Notes under the pieces: generated by a model
Told to the model about the DNA's origin: nothing
Database searches by the model: none
Seen by the model: only the letters and a program-made list of their open reading frames with translations
Source of the DNA: Marine Group II euryarchaeote MED-G33
Lineage (GTDB): Archaea; Thermoplasmatota; Poseidoniia; Poseidoniales; Thalassarchaeaceae
NCBI GenBank assembly: GCA_949538655.1
Contig: CATISE010000157.1
Coordinates: 1-15,854 of the forward strand
Reading direction: 5' to 3'
DNA length: 15,854 nt
Shown here: piece after piece, positions 1 through 6,769 of the stretch
Position numbering within the stretch: the stretch's first letter is position 1
How the letters are laid out: each line of letters opens with the position of its first letter
Made by a program: the position numbers and the translations under genes

Positions 1-1
1 G

Positions 2-247
2 GGGTATCGACTTGCACTCGTCATCGAAGAACTCGGCGAATTGTCAGCCGCCATTACGAAGGGGAAACCGAAGGAAGAAGCCGCAGAAGAGTTGGCTGAC
101 GTATTCATCTTGACCCTTGGCAATGCATTGGCTATGGAAGTTGATTTGGAAGCTGAATTCCATAAGAAATTGGACAAAATCATGCAACGTCCAGCCAAGC
201 GTGGTGGGATGGGGATCCGGGTTACTGAATATCAGGGTGAGCAATAA
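2..247 (+). CDS. MazG-like nucleotide pyrophosphohydrolase (5' end missing)
   Basis: The reading frame is open from the window edge (codons from base 2) to TAA at 245-247, so only about the last 81 residues are present and the true start lies outside. The visible part has an EELGE motif near residues 9-13 and, after a short spacer, an ELAD motif. This is the EExxE...ExxD metal-binding pattern of all-alpha NTP pyrophosphohydrolases (MazG/dUTPase superfamily). Members hydrolyse nucleoside triphosphates to monophosphate and PPi, often as pool sanitisers; the substrate cannot be told here. The tail continues with a helix and the basic stretch QRPAKRGG. Pirin follows 49 bp downstream on the same strand, so co-transcription is possible. 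A TTG at 41 is in frame but would remove the EExxE motif, so it is not the start. Confidence 0.8.
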   Translation, partial: GYRLALVIEELGELSAAITKGKPKEEAAEELADVFILTLGNALAMEVDLEAEFHKKLDKIMQRPAKRGGMGIRVTEYQGEQ

Positions 248-296
248 GTCTACCCAAGTACAAGCATTTATTGCAATACTCTTTGGAGACCTTGAT

Positions 297-1175
297 ATGC
301 GCAGTATTGTTGAAATTGTTCCAACTCACAGGGTTTCCGAAGGTGGTGGTTTCAAGGTTCGTAGACCCGCCAGGATGAGTAAGGTGCTGAGCCCCTTCCT
401 ACTAATCGATGAAATGGGGCCAAATATTACAGGTCCTGGTGAAGCCGTAGGTGCTCCATGGCACCCCCACCGTGGGTTCGAAACTGTGACATATTTACTC
501 GATGGGAAAATGAAACATGAAGATAGCGCAGGCAACAGAGGTGAACTAAACCCTGGCGATGTTCAGTGGATGACTGCGGGACGGGGTATCATCCACTCCG
601 AAGAGCCACACGATGATTTCCAGAAAACTGGTGGCAGGACCCATGGTTTCCAAATTTGGGTCAATCTCCCGGCAGAAAACAAAATGATGAAGCCTAGGTA
701 TCAGGAAATTCCTGCGTCAGAATCCCCTATAGTCGAAAAAGATGGTGTTTGGGCTAGAGTAATCGCTGGAGAATGCATGGGGGTCTCTTCGTCAATCGAT
801 ACCGTAATCCCAATCACTCTAATTCACGTCAAGATGGAAGAGGGTTGTCGGCTAATCCAGCACCTTGCCTCTCAACTGAATGCAATGATCTATGTGTTTG
901 GTGGCAAAGTCACTGTATTCAATCAACTTCGAGTGAAAACTCAACCGCGATCATTTGGGCTAGGTACAAATCAACAAGTGAGTGATGGTCAATTGGCTCT
1001 CTTGTCGGAAGGTGACGCGGTTGTGGTTGAATCCGATACGAGATCAGAATTTCTGATTTTAGCAGGACCTGAATTGAATGAACCAATTGCAAGATATGGC
1101 CCTTTTGTCATGAATACGCAAGAAGAAATCCAACAGGCTTTCATCGATTACCAAAATGGCACATTTGCAAACTGA
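297..1175 (+). CDS. Pirin family protein (bicupin)
   Basis: A 292-residue protein, the usual length for pirins. The N-terminal cupin carries the metal ligands of the family: PWHPHRG gives His56 and His58, and HSEEPH gives His100 and Glu102, almost the numbering of human pirin. The second cupin half (about 180-285) lacks an obvious metal set, as is normal. Pirins bind Fe; some act as quercetin 2,3-dioxygenases and others as redox-sensing regulators, and the role here is unknown. ATG 297 was chosen because GGAG at 285-288 lies 8 nt upstream and the family N-terminus begins there. The frame stays open further upstream, but that part overlaps the MazG-like gene out of frame. An AT-rich stretch at about 265-272 (atttattg) could be a TATA element. 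Confidence 0.95.
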   Translation: MRSIVEIVPTHRVSEGGGFKVRRPARMSKVLSPFLLIDEMGPNITGPGEAVGAPWHPHRGFETVTYLLDGKMKHEDSAGNRGELNPGDVQWMTAGRGIIHSEEPHDDFQKTGGRTHGFQIWVNLPAENKMMKPRYQEIPASESPIVEKDGVWARVIAGECMGVSSSIDTVIPITLIHVKMEEGCRLIQHLASQLNAMIYVFGGKVTVFNQLRVKTQPRSFGLGTNQQVSDGQLALLSEGDAVVVESDTRSEFLILAGPELNEPIARYGPFVMNTQEEIQQAFIDYQNGTFAN

Positions 1176-1196
1176 ATCGGATGTATAATTGTCACT

Positions 1197-1219
1197 AATG
1201 ATTTTACAAATTAATCATT
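1197..1219. terminator. Possible bidirectional terminator hairpin between convergent genes
   Basis: AATGATT (1197-1203) and AATCATT (1213-1219) form a perfect 7-bp inverted repeat around a 9-nt AT-rich loop. It lies between the pirin stop (1175) and the methyltransferase and overlaps that gene's stop codon (1211-1213). The region is AT-rich compared with its surroundings, which would suit archaeal termination in both directions. Chance occurrence in AT-rich DNA cannot be excluded. Confidence 0.3.
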
Positions 1220-1843
1220 TCGTGCAATGATGGCCAAGGTGCCAGGCCAATCAGGCCCTGGGGCTGCCCTAAACATCTGCAAAATAGTGAATCCCGCTAC
1301 CTCAACCATTTCACGCCATTCTGATTCGCGGAACATGGCCATGGGTGTTCCAACCTTTTCTGACCAATTATGGCAACTTTGATTTTCGTGATAATGATCG
1401 ACACCGAAAGCGAGGATGCCGCCTGTTTGCAGCCAGTGTTCTTTCACAGATTCGAGAAATTGTGGGATGTCACCAAGGTAATACAACACCTCCATTGAAT
1501 GAACAAATTCAACTGGTTTCTCAGGTTTCCAAGATTGTAAATCAGCATGGATATAGGTCCCTGAATCAATTTCATTCGCTCGATCAATCATGGCTATGGC
1601 ACCATCCACACCGATGGCAGATTTACAACCCTCCATTGATGAGAGCATTCTAACAACCCACCCATTTCCACAACCTGCATCGATGGCATGGAAATCAGCA
1701 GTAGGGAGTTCGGAAATACCGGCAGTTAGGATTTCACCGACCGCGGCCGCGTGCCCTTTCTCCATCCCTACGTCTTTGCCTTGTTCTGCCCATTCAGAGA
1801 AAACTTCTGTAGCCGACCTCATTGAACTCACCCATTTATTCAT
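1211..1843 (-). CDS. Class I SAM-dependent methyltransferase
   Basis: A 210-residue protein with a Rossmann-type methyltransferase core. Motif I is AIDAGCGNGW (about 53-62), the acidic end of beta 2 is GVDGA (Asp80), and an AD pair follows at 100-101. SMEVLYYLGD (116-125) matches the post-motif II region of small-molecule methyltransferases (Methyltransf_11/25-like). The substrate is unknown. It is the last gene of a leftward operon: its ATG (1841-1843) overlaps the TGA of the ZPR1 gene (1840-1842) as ATGA, which implies translational coupling. A second Met at residue 8 is an alternative start. Confidence 0.9.
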   Translation of the reverse strand: MNKWVSSMRSATEVFSEWAEQGKDVGMEKGHAAAVGEILTAGISELPTADFHAIDAGCGNGWVVRMLSSMEGCKSAIGVDGAIAMIDRANEIDSGTYIHADLQSWKPEKPVEFVHSMEVLYYLGDIPQFLESVKEHWLQTGGILAFGVDHYHENQSCHNWSEKVGTPMAMFRESEWREMVEVAGFTILQMFRAAPGPDWPGTLAIIARND

Positions 1844-2463
1844 TCTTCAGTAACCGGTCCTGCACGTGATTTAGCTGCACCTGCTTCCATGATGCCTGCA
1901 GCGGGTCCCGTCGGTAAATCTTCAATTTCAGCATTGGTCAATGGACGACTTTCAACACCATCTGTGAGAATCATCGAATGGCCGTGTGGGTCCAGAAATT
2001 CGAGGGTTGCATCTCGTTGCCCTGCTCGGATTTCCAGCATTGCTTCCGTTAAGGTTGTCAATTGTGCAATTGCCTCTTGATTCCCCTCGGCTGCCGCTTG
2101 ACGGCCGACCATGTCAATGACATCTTGAAAACGATTCAAAACGCCTTCAATATTCGACACATAACCCGTTGAGTGTGACCCTGGGCGGACCTCTAGATCC
2201 AATTCGAGTAAGCGAACGGTGCAGGCTGAACCCCGAATGACTCGAATTTGCAAATCTTCCACTGAAGCGATTCGATAAGTCTGACAGGAGCCATCTCTGG
2301 CTTGTGCAGGGATAAAATCAGTTTGCCGCCATCCACAACTTGGGCAAGCCAATGTGACTTGTGTGTGTTCACCGAAGTAAGCGATTTCTTCTGTATGCGC
2401 AAGCATTGAGATTCCTTTTTCATACCCACAGGCAATACAGGAAACTTCGATTGTACTCTCCAT
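1840..2463 (-). CDS. ZPR1-type zinc finger protein
   Basis: A 207-residue protein with a C4 zinc finger, Cys9-x2-Cys12 and Cys40-x2-Cys43, followed by the beta-rich ZPR1 domain. LELDLEVRPGSHSTGYVSNI and the following EGVL correspond to the family block in which an acidic strand leads to PG, a short turn and an (T/S)xxEGxL helix. Archaeal members have one such unit and eukaryotic ZPR1 has two. Eukaryotic Zpr1 binds and helps fold the elongation factor eEF1A; the same job with aEF1A is inference. The C-terminal ~40 residues are low in predicted structure. The start at 2461-2463 is preceded by a GGGGGA ribosome-binding site. It is the middle gene of the operon, 30 bp after the SepF-like gene and coupled by ATGA to the methyltransferase. 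Confidence 0.88.
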   Translation of the reverse strand: MESTIEVSCIACGYEKGISMLAHTEEIAYFGEHTQVTLACPSCGWRQTDFIPAQARDGSCQTYRIASVEDLQIRVIRGSACTVRLLELDLEVRPGSHSTGYVSNIEGVLNRFQDVIDMVGRQAAAEGNQEAIAQLTTLTEAMLEIRAGQRDATLEFLDPHGHSMILTDGVESRPLTNAEIEDLPTGPAAGIMEAGAAKSRAGPVTEE

Positions 2464-2493
2464 GGAAATATGTCCCCCTACATGGTCTTGAAT

Positions 2494-2907
2494 CTATGCA
2501 TCAGGTGCAAACACTTCATTTTCAACACCTCTGACTGCTGCAAATCCTGCAGGTAGCAGAATCAGTCGATCATCACCGACTTGAACGAGGGCCCCACCTA
2601 AATCACCCTCAATGAGTTCTTGCAATCGTGAAACACAGTTGGCAAATTCAACTTCACGTCGGATCAAACGCTTGAGTTCAACAATGGCTACATCCCCGGC
2701 TGCCACCCAATCAAACAGTGTTTCGATTCCTGAGGAGTCCTGCAAAACGGCTCGGTGGATGATGGCCTCTCCACGCATCAGAGGAATGGGCGCGTCAGGG
2801 TAAAGGTCGCCTAAATCGTGGTATGCTTGGGCTGGAGTAACCGGTTCCGGTTGTGCTTCAGCAATGGATGGTATGTCCATCCACCGAGGGGCTTCCGCAT
2901 CTTCCAT
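2494..2907 (-). CDS. SepF-like (DUF552) protein, putative cell division factor
   Basis: I take ATG at 2905-2907 as start (137 residues) because GGGGGTG sits a few bases upstream; a TTG at 2935-2937 would add 10 residues. The core, about residues 48-127, has the SepF pattern: a strand, a helix around SGIETLFDWVAAGD, the strand VAIVEL, a long helix, then GDLGGALVQVGDDRLILLPAG. The last part parallels the GGDI...DD..LIITP.G block of archaeal SepF. SepF anchors FtsZ to the membrane in many archaea. The N-terminal 45 residues are acidic and proline-rich, not the usual amphipathic membrane-targeting helix, so its membrane role is uncertain. It is the first gene of the leftward operon with ZPR1 and the methyltransferase, and is divergent from the proteasome gene. 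Confidence 0.6.
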   Translation of the reverse strand: MEDAEAPRWMDIPSIAEAQPEPVTPAQAYHDLGDLYPDAPIPLMRGEAIIHRAVLQDSSGIETLFDWVAAGDVAIVELKRLIRREVEFANCVSRLQELIEGDLGGALVQVGDDRLILLPAGFAAVRGVENEVFAPDA

Positions 2908-2938
2908 GGCACCCCCTGAACAGTGACAACCCTTCAAT

Positions 2939-2997
2939 CCTCGGACCCATTTGACTTCATAGGTTCAAGAACCGTCACCACCCCAGACGGTCCGAGG
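2939..2997. repeat. Nested inverted repeats in the sepF-like/proteasome divergent region
   Basis: CCTCGGACC (2939-2947) and GGTCCGAGG (2989-2997) are perfect 9-bp inverted repeats 41 bp apart. Between them is GGTTC-AA-GAACC (2962-2973), a second palindrome with a 2-nt centre. The set lies just upstream of the SepF-like start. It could be a paired operator, a cruciform, or 5'-leader structure for either gene. A further hairpin, GAGGGA (3020-3025) with TCCCTC (3036-3041), lies nearer the proteasome start. Confidence 0.5.
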
Positions 2998-3095
2998 TGC
3001 AACCAAGGGAGCGTCAGACGAGGGATTGAAAAGGGTCCCTCCTCTGGCAGTATCATCCCCGAAGCGCACCCACGTGGATTCTTGGAGATTTTGAG

Positions 3096-3722
3096 ATGGA
3101 TGTTGAAATGGCTGCAGTAAAGACAGGCACGAGTACGGTAGGGATTTGTTTCAACGGTGGAGTCGTTGTCGGAGCCGACCATCGAGCGACAATGGGACAC
3201 TTTGTTGCCAATAAGAATGTGCAGAAATTATTCAAAATTGCAGATAACTTGGCCCTGACAACCGCAGGACTCGTTGGACATGCTCAATCTCTGTCTCGAA
3301 CCCTCGCAGCAGAAATGAGTTTATTCGAACTCAGTCGTAGTCAACAAATGACCGTCAAGGGTGCTGCCACAATGACTGCAAATATCCTCGTGGGCCGCCC
3401 ACATTGGGTACAGTTGCTAATCGCCGGTGTCGATGATACTGGTGGTAGTGTTTACTCGATTGACTCTGCTGGTGGATCAATTCCCGATGAATACTGCGCC
3501 ACAGGCTCAGGTTCACCCTACATGTATGGTGTATTGGAAGATCAATTCAAGGCTGGAATGACTGAAAAAGAGGCCCTCAAGGTAGCAGCAAAAGCTCTCT
3601 TGGCCAGTGCCCAGCGTGATGCAGCCAGTGGCAATGGAATGGATCTTGCAGTCATTACCCAGAAGTCAGGATATCGTCTACTCGATGATGCTGAACTCGA
3701 AGCACTACTGAAGCAGTGCTAA
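3096..3722 (+). CDS. psmB: 20S proteasome beta subunit
   Basis: A 208-residue catalytic subunit of the archaeal 20S proteasome (Ntn-hydrolase, family T1). An 11-residue propeptide ends in Gly11 and self-cleavage would expose Thr12 (KTG|TSTVGI). Counting Thr12 as Thr1, Asp28 becomes Asp17 and Lys44 becomes Lys33, the standard catalytic set, so this is an active-type beta subunit. The DLAVI strand near the C-terminus is also typical. The start ATG 3096 has GGAG at 3084-3087 with 8-nt spacing. The subunit assembles with alpha rings (not in this window) for ATP-dependent protein degradation in the cytoplasm. aCPSF1 follows 89 bp downstream on the same strand, and the SepF-like operon diverges upstream. 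Confidence 0.97.
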   Translation: MDVEMAAVKTGTSTVGICFNGGVVVGADHRATMGHFVANKNVQKLFKIADNLALTTAGLVGHAQSLSRTLAAEMSLFELSRSQQMTVKGAATMTANILVGRPHWVQLLIAGVDDTGGSVYSIDSAGGSIPDEYCATGSGSPYMYGVLEDQFKAGMTEKEALKVAAKALLASAQRDAASGNGMDLAVITQKSGYRLLDDAELEALLKQC

Positions 3723-3811
3723 TTCAACTCCCGGCGCACGCGCCGTCCTCGCACCCATCCTGTGGATGGGACTGTGAAGCAGTGTGTCCCGGGCCGAAAG
3801 GAGGTTGAGTC
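3701..3811 (+). promoter_or_regulatory. Hairpin-rich spacer/5' leader ahead of aCPSF1
   Basis: Three stem-loops are stacked here: AGCACT (3701-3706) with AGTGCT (3715-3720), overlapping the proteasome stop; CGGCG (3732-3736) with CGCCG (3741-3745); and CCCATCC (3754-3760) with GGATGGG (3764-3770), a perfect 7-bp stem with a 3-nt loop. The decamer TGAAGCAGTG occurs at both 3709-3718 and 3775-3784, flanking the second and third hairpins. A strong ribosome-binding site, GGAGGT (3800-3805), stands 6 nt before the aCPSF1 ATG. Possible roles are attenuation, mRNA processing or autoregulation; no U-tract follows the stems, so a classical intrinsic terminator is not indicated. Confidence 0.5.
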
Positions 3812-5719
3812 ATGCGACTTACATTCCAACAAGTGAAGAAGAAAATTGAGAGTATGGTCCCATCGGACCTTGATTATGAAGTAGACCTTGAAGCTGCAAG
3901 CATTGCGATTATCACATCGCAACCTGAGGCGTTTTCAGGCTCAGATAGTTTGGCCAGCAAGATTGCCAAGGTAATCAAGCGTAGAATTGAGATTCGGCCA
4001 TCTGAAAAAATCATGCTGGATTCAAAGGATGCGGAAGCGAAAATCATCGAAATGCTCCCCGAAGAAGCGGGCTTGAAGCGTGTTTACTTTGATGGTGCCA
4101 TTTGTGAATGCACCATCGTTTGCGATGATCCAGGGGTGGCCGTTGGTCCAAAGGGTGCTACAATTCGAGGAATCCGCGATGAAATCGGTTGGATCATACG
4201 TACCGAAAGGTACGCTGCAGTCGAAAGTAGAACCATGCATAACATTCGTAGATACAGACAGGATAATTCAGATGAGCGAAAGGCACTGTTACGTAAATTT
4301 GGTACTCGAATTTACAGGCCACAGCGACCCGGCGAGGCTTGGTGCAGACTTACAGCGCTCGGTTCATATCGAGAAGTAGGCCGTGCGATGCATTTGGTGA
4401 CAACAAACGAATCGAAAATAGTGGTTGATGTTGGTGCCAAACCGACAAACAATCTCAGTGAAATTGCACCCTACTTCAATGCACCCGAATTGATGCCGTT
4501 TGAGAATCTGGATGGTATTGTCATTACACACGCACACATTGACCACATCGGTCAATTGCCAGTCATGTACAAATATGGTTACAGAGGTCCAATTTACTGC
4601 ACACCACCCACACGCGATTTGATGGTTCTTCTGCAAAGTGATTACATCAAAGTCGCAGCGGCTGAAGGAAATCCACCACCCTATGGATTGGGCGACGTTC
4701 AAGAAATGATCAAACATATTGTGGATGTTGAATGGGGCAAGACAATCGATATCGCTCCCGACATCAAGTTGACCATGTACATTGCTGGCCACATTTTGGG
4801 TTCCTCTTCATTGCACATGCATATCGGAGAAGGCAAGCACAACATTGTATTCAGCGGGGATATCAAATACGAAAAATCATGGCTGTATGATGCAGCTGCG
4901 GTCAGATTCCCACGTGTCGAGACACTCATCATGGAATCCACTTATGGGGGTGCCAAGGATTTCCAACCGACCCGCCAGGAAGCCACTCAAGAATTACAAG
5001 ATTTAATTCAAAGAGCCTTGGCCAGAAAGGGCAAAATTTTCTGCCCTGTCTTTGCTGTTGGTCGTTCACAAGAAGTCATGATCGCCATTGATCAATTGTT
5101 CAAATCAGGAAAGTGTGAACCTGTAACCGTCTGGTTGGATGGGATGATTACCGAGGCGACAGCGATCCACGCAAGCCACCCCGAAGCACTGAATCGTGAC
5201 CTCAGGAAACAGGTTCTCAAAGGTGGTGAAGAGAATCCATTCAATTCGACTTGGTTCCGCAAGGTCAGTGGCCGTGAACAGAGAGAGAGCATCCTGATCG
5301 ATCCGAGCCCATGTATTGTCTTGGCAACCTCTGGGATGATGACTGGCGGCCCGATTGTTGAATATTTCAAAAACTGGGCGCCTGAACCAAACAACACGCT
5401 ATGCTTTGTTGGTTACCAAGCAGATGGAACATTGGGCCGTAGATTACAGAAAGGTTTTGCAGAGGTCCCCATCAATGACAGTGGTCAAACGCACATGGTG
5501 AGTATCGGTTGTGATGTCATTACAATTGATGGTTTCAGTGGGCACAGCGATCGCCGACAGTTGATGGATTATGTCAAAGCAATGAATCCAAAACCAAGGA
5601 CAATCATTTGCCACCATGGCGATGCACACACCTGTGCAGAATTTAGAAAGGACCTTGCCAGTACCTACCGAATCCGCACATATGCTCCAAAGAATTTGGA
5701 AACAATCCGTCTGATTTAG
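3812..5719 (+). CDS. aCPSF1/FttA: KH-domain beta-CASP ribonuclease, transcription termination factor
   Basis: A 635-residue protein, normal length for archaeal aCPSF1. Two KH-type domains occupy about 1-170, the second with a GPKG loop (112-115). A metallo-beta-lactamase fold follows, with HAHIDH (His240, His242, Asp244, His245), the later ligands His327 (GHILGS) and Asp350 (FSGD), and an inserted beta-CASP domain (about 375-580). Glu375 (MEST), His578 (FSGHSD) and His602 (CHHGD) are the beta-CASP motifs A, B and C. All metal-site residues are present, so it should be active. In archaea this enzyme cleaves nascent RNA at U-rich sites, has 5'-3' exonuclease activity and drives transcription termination. 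The start ATG has an ideal GGAGGT site. Its TAG stop overlaps the stop of the convergent small membrane gene by 3 bases. Confidence 0.97.
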   Translation: MRLTFQQVKKKIESMVPSDLDYEVDLEAASIAIITSQPEAFSGSDSLASKIAKVIKRRIEIRPSEKIMLDSKDAEAKIIEMLPEEAGLKRVYFDGAICECTIVCDDPGVAVGPKGATIRGIRDEIGWIIRTERYAAVESRTMHNIRRYRQDNSDERKALLRKFGTRIYRPQRPGEAWCRLTALGSYREVGRAMHLVTTNESKIVVDVGAKPTNNLSEIAPYFNAPELMPFENLDGIVITHAHIDHIGQLPVMYKYGYRGPIYCTPPTRDLMVLLQSDYIKVAAAEGNPPPYGLGDVQEMIKHIVDVEWGKTIDIAPDIKLTMYIAGHILGSSSLHMHIGEGKHNIVFSGDIKYEKSWLYDAAAVRFPRVETLIMESTYGGAKDFQPTRQEATQELQDLIQRALARKGKIFCPVFAVGRSQEVMIAIDQLFKSGKCEPVTVWLDGMITEATAIHASHPEALNRDLRKQVLKGGEENPFNSTWFRKVSGREQRESILIDPSPCIVLATSGMMTGGPIVEYFKNWAPEPNNTLCFVGYQADGTLGRRLQKGFAEVPINDSGQTHMVSIGCDVITIDGFSGHSDRRQLMDYVKAMNPKPRTIICHHGDAHTCAEFRKDLASTYRIRTYAPKNLETIRLI

Positions 5720-6000
5720 ACAATTGGTACATCAAATCCATCATCGGATGGGTCGGGTAAAACTTGCGCTTGAGTTTCTTGAGTACTTGTCTTTTGTACA
5801 GAATTGGCACCATCTTGTTGATCCAAATCCCCATCTCCTTGGAAGAAAACCATGACTGTCGCCGCAGCAAATACGCCAGAAAGAGCGAGTAACGCCCAAG
5901 CATTTGCACTCACATTCTCTTCATTTGAGATCAGTATAAACGAGGCCAATGCCAGCATCCCAAAGGTGACTCCTAGCACTCCTGCTCGCGGGTTGGCCAT
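5716..6000 (-). CDS. Small two-helix membrane protein, unknown function
   Basis: A 94-residue protein not recognised as any named family. Two hydrophobic helices (about 7-25 and 33-53) form a hairpin, followed by a polar acidic tail of about 40 residues rich in Gln, Asp and Ser. It is divergent from the 6051 gene across a 50-bp gap, and its stop (5716-5718) overlaps the aCPSF1 stop from the other strand. A GGGGTT ribosome-binding site precedes ATG 6000. The frame reads through without stops and the hydrophobic segments are clear, which supports a real gene, but nothing in it indicates function. Confidence 0.65.
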   Translation of the reverse strand: MANPRAGVLGVTFGMLALASFILISNEENVSANAWALLALSGVFAAATVMVFFQGDGDLDQQDGANSVQKTSTQETQAQVLPDPSDDGFDVPIV

Positions 6001-6050
6001 GCAACCCCGTCAACCCTGCCTTTGATGAACTAAACGCTCCTCGGGGTAAC

Positions 6051-6731
6051 ATGGATTTCAACATAGGGACTCCCTCTGGCCCCCGCAATCAGCGTAAATC
6101 TACCCCGCAACGTGGTGGCAGTTTGGCAGGTTGGTTGATGACTGCAGTTGCCCCTTTTGGTGAAAATGCAGAACACGCCATGGACCAGGGGTTGGTCGAA
6201 CTAGGCCTTGGTGATGCCCGATTAATTCGTGGTGAAGGTGCAATGTTGCCAATGGGCTTTGAACCAGGTACTCCTCAGGATTTGCCAATGGGTACATTGG
6301 TTGAATGCCATTTGTCTAAAGCAACAGTTTTCAGCTCAGGGATAGCTTCCGCCGGTGTGGCATGGGCATTATGCACAACTCCGGAAGGGGACGAATGCGC
6401 GATTGTATCGACGATGTCGCATCCGGGCTCGATGGAAGAATGCGAAACAGAACTTCGTAGAAATTTACAGCGCAAACTCGGCAGCCGTGATTTGGAATTA
6501 CGCAAAGACGATCGAGGAAAAGCAATGTTTGAGTGCGCAGTCGATGAAATCGAGGCACAAGAGGGATTCCATGGGGTTGTTCTAGCCGCATTGATTCTAC
6601 CCAACAGTCTGAACATTGGCGGTTCAAGTGGTCCCACACGCTCACGTAATCTCGGAGTTTCCAGTATCGGTGGAAGTTTGGGTGGTCCAAGTGGACTCAG
6701 TGGAAGCGGTAAGAGTGATTTCGGATTTTAG
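6051..6731 (+). CDS. Degenerate pyruvoyl-dependent arginine decarboxylase-like protein
   Basis: A 226-residue protein. From about 44 to 185 it follows the layout of archaeal pyruvoyl-dependent arginine decarboxylase (PvlArgDC): a helix ending in ELGLGDARLIR, a strand, LPMGTLVE (78-85), an SSGIASAGVAWAL helix/strand, a helix rich in Glu and Arg, and a final GFHGVVLAALIL strand. In active enzymes LIR is followed by x-Ser-Ser and cleavage between the serines makes the pyruvoyl group. Here it is LIR-G-E-G-A-M (residues 58-65), so both serines are gone. The segment that carries the catalytic Glu reads AIVSTMSH. A pyruvoyl enzyme is therefore unlikely. Residues 190-226 form a Gly/Ser-rich tail unlike the family. 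CGGGGT precedes the ATG. Fold assignment is by eye from memory of the family. Confidence 0.55.
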   Translation: MDFNIGTPSGPRNQRKSTPQRGGSLAGWLMTAVAPFGENAEHAMDQGLVELGLGDARLIRGEGAMLPMGFEPGTPQDLPMGTLVECHLSKATVFSSGIASAGVAWALCTTPEGDECAIVSTMSHPGSMEECETELRRNLQRKLGSRDLELRKDDRGKAMFECAVDEIEAQEGFHGVVLAALILPNSLNIGGSSGPTRSRNLGVSSIGGSLGGPSGLSGSGKSDFGF

Positions 6732-6769
6732 CGCAGTCTTCAACAACCGCCACTTTCCAAGCCACGCTC

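Noticed and set aside
117..296. Upstream extension of the pirin frame
   Set aside because: It overlaps the MazG-like gene in another frame, shows no family similarity, and a good start with GGAG lies at 297.
4364..4792. 142-codon open frame antisense to aCPSF1
   Set aside because: It lies wholly opposite conserved coding sequence, has no recognisable domain and no ribosome-binding site that I can see.
6333..6338. Ser-Ser at residues 95-96 of the PvlArgDC-like protein as the pyruvoyl cleavage site
   Set aside because: It lies after LPMGTLV, in a segment that does not correspond to the Ser-Ser site, which should follow LIR about 35 residues earlier.
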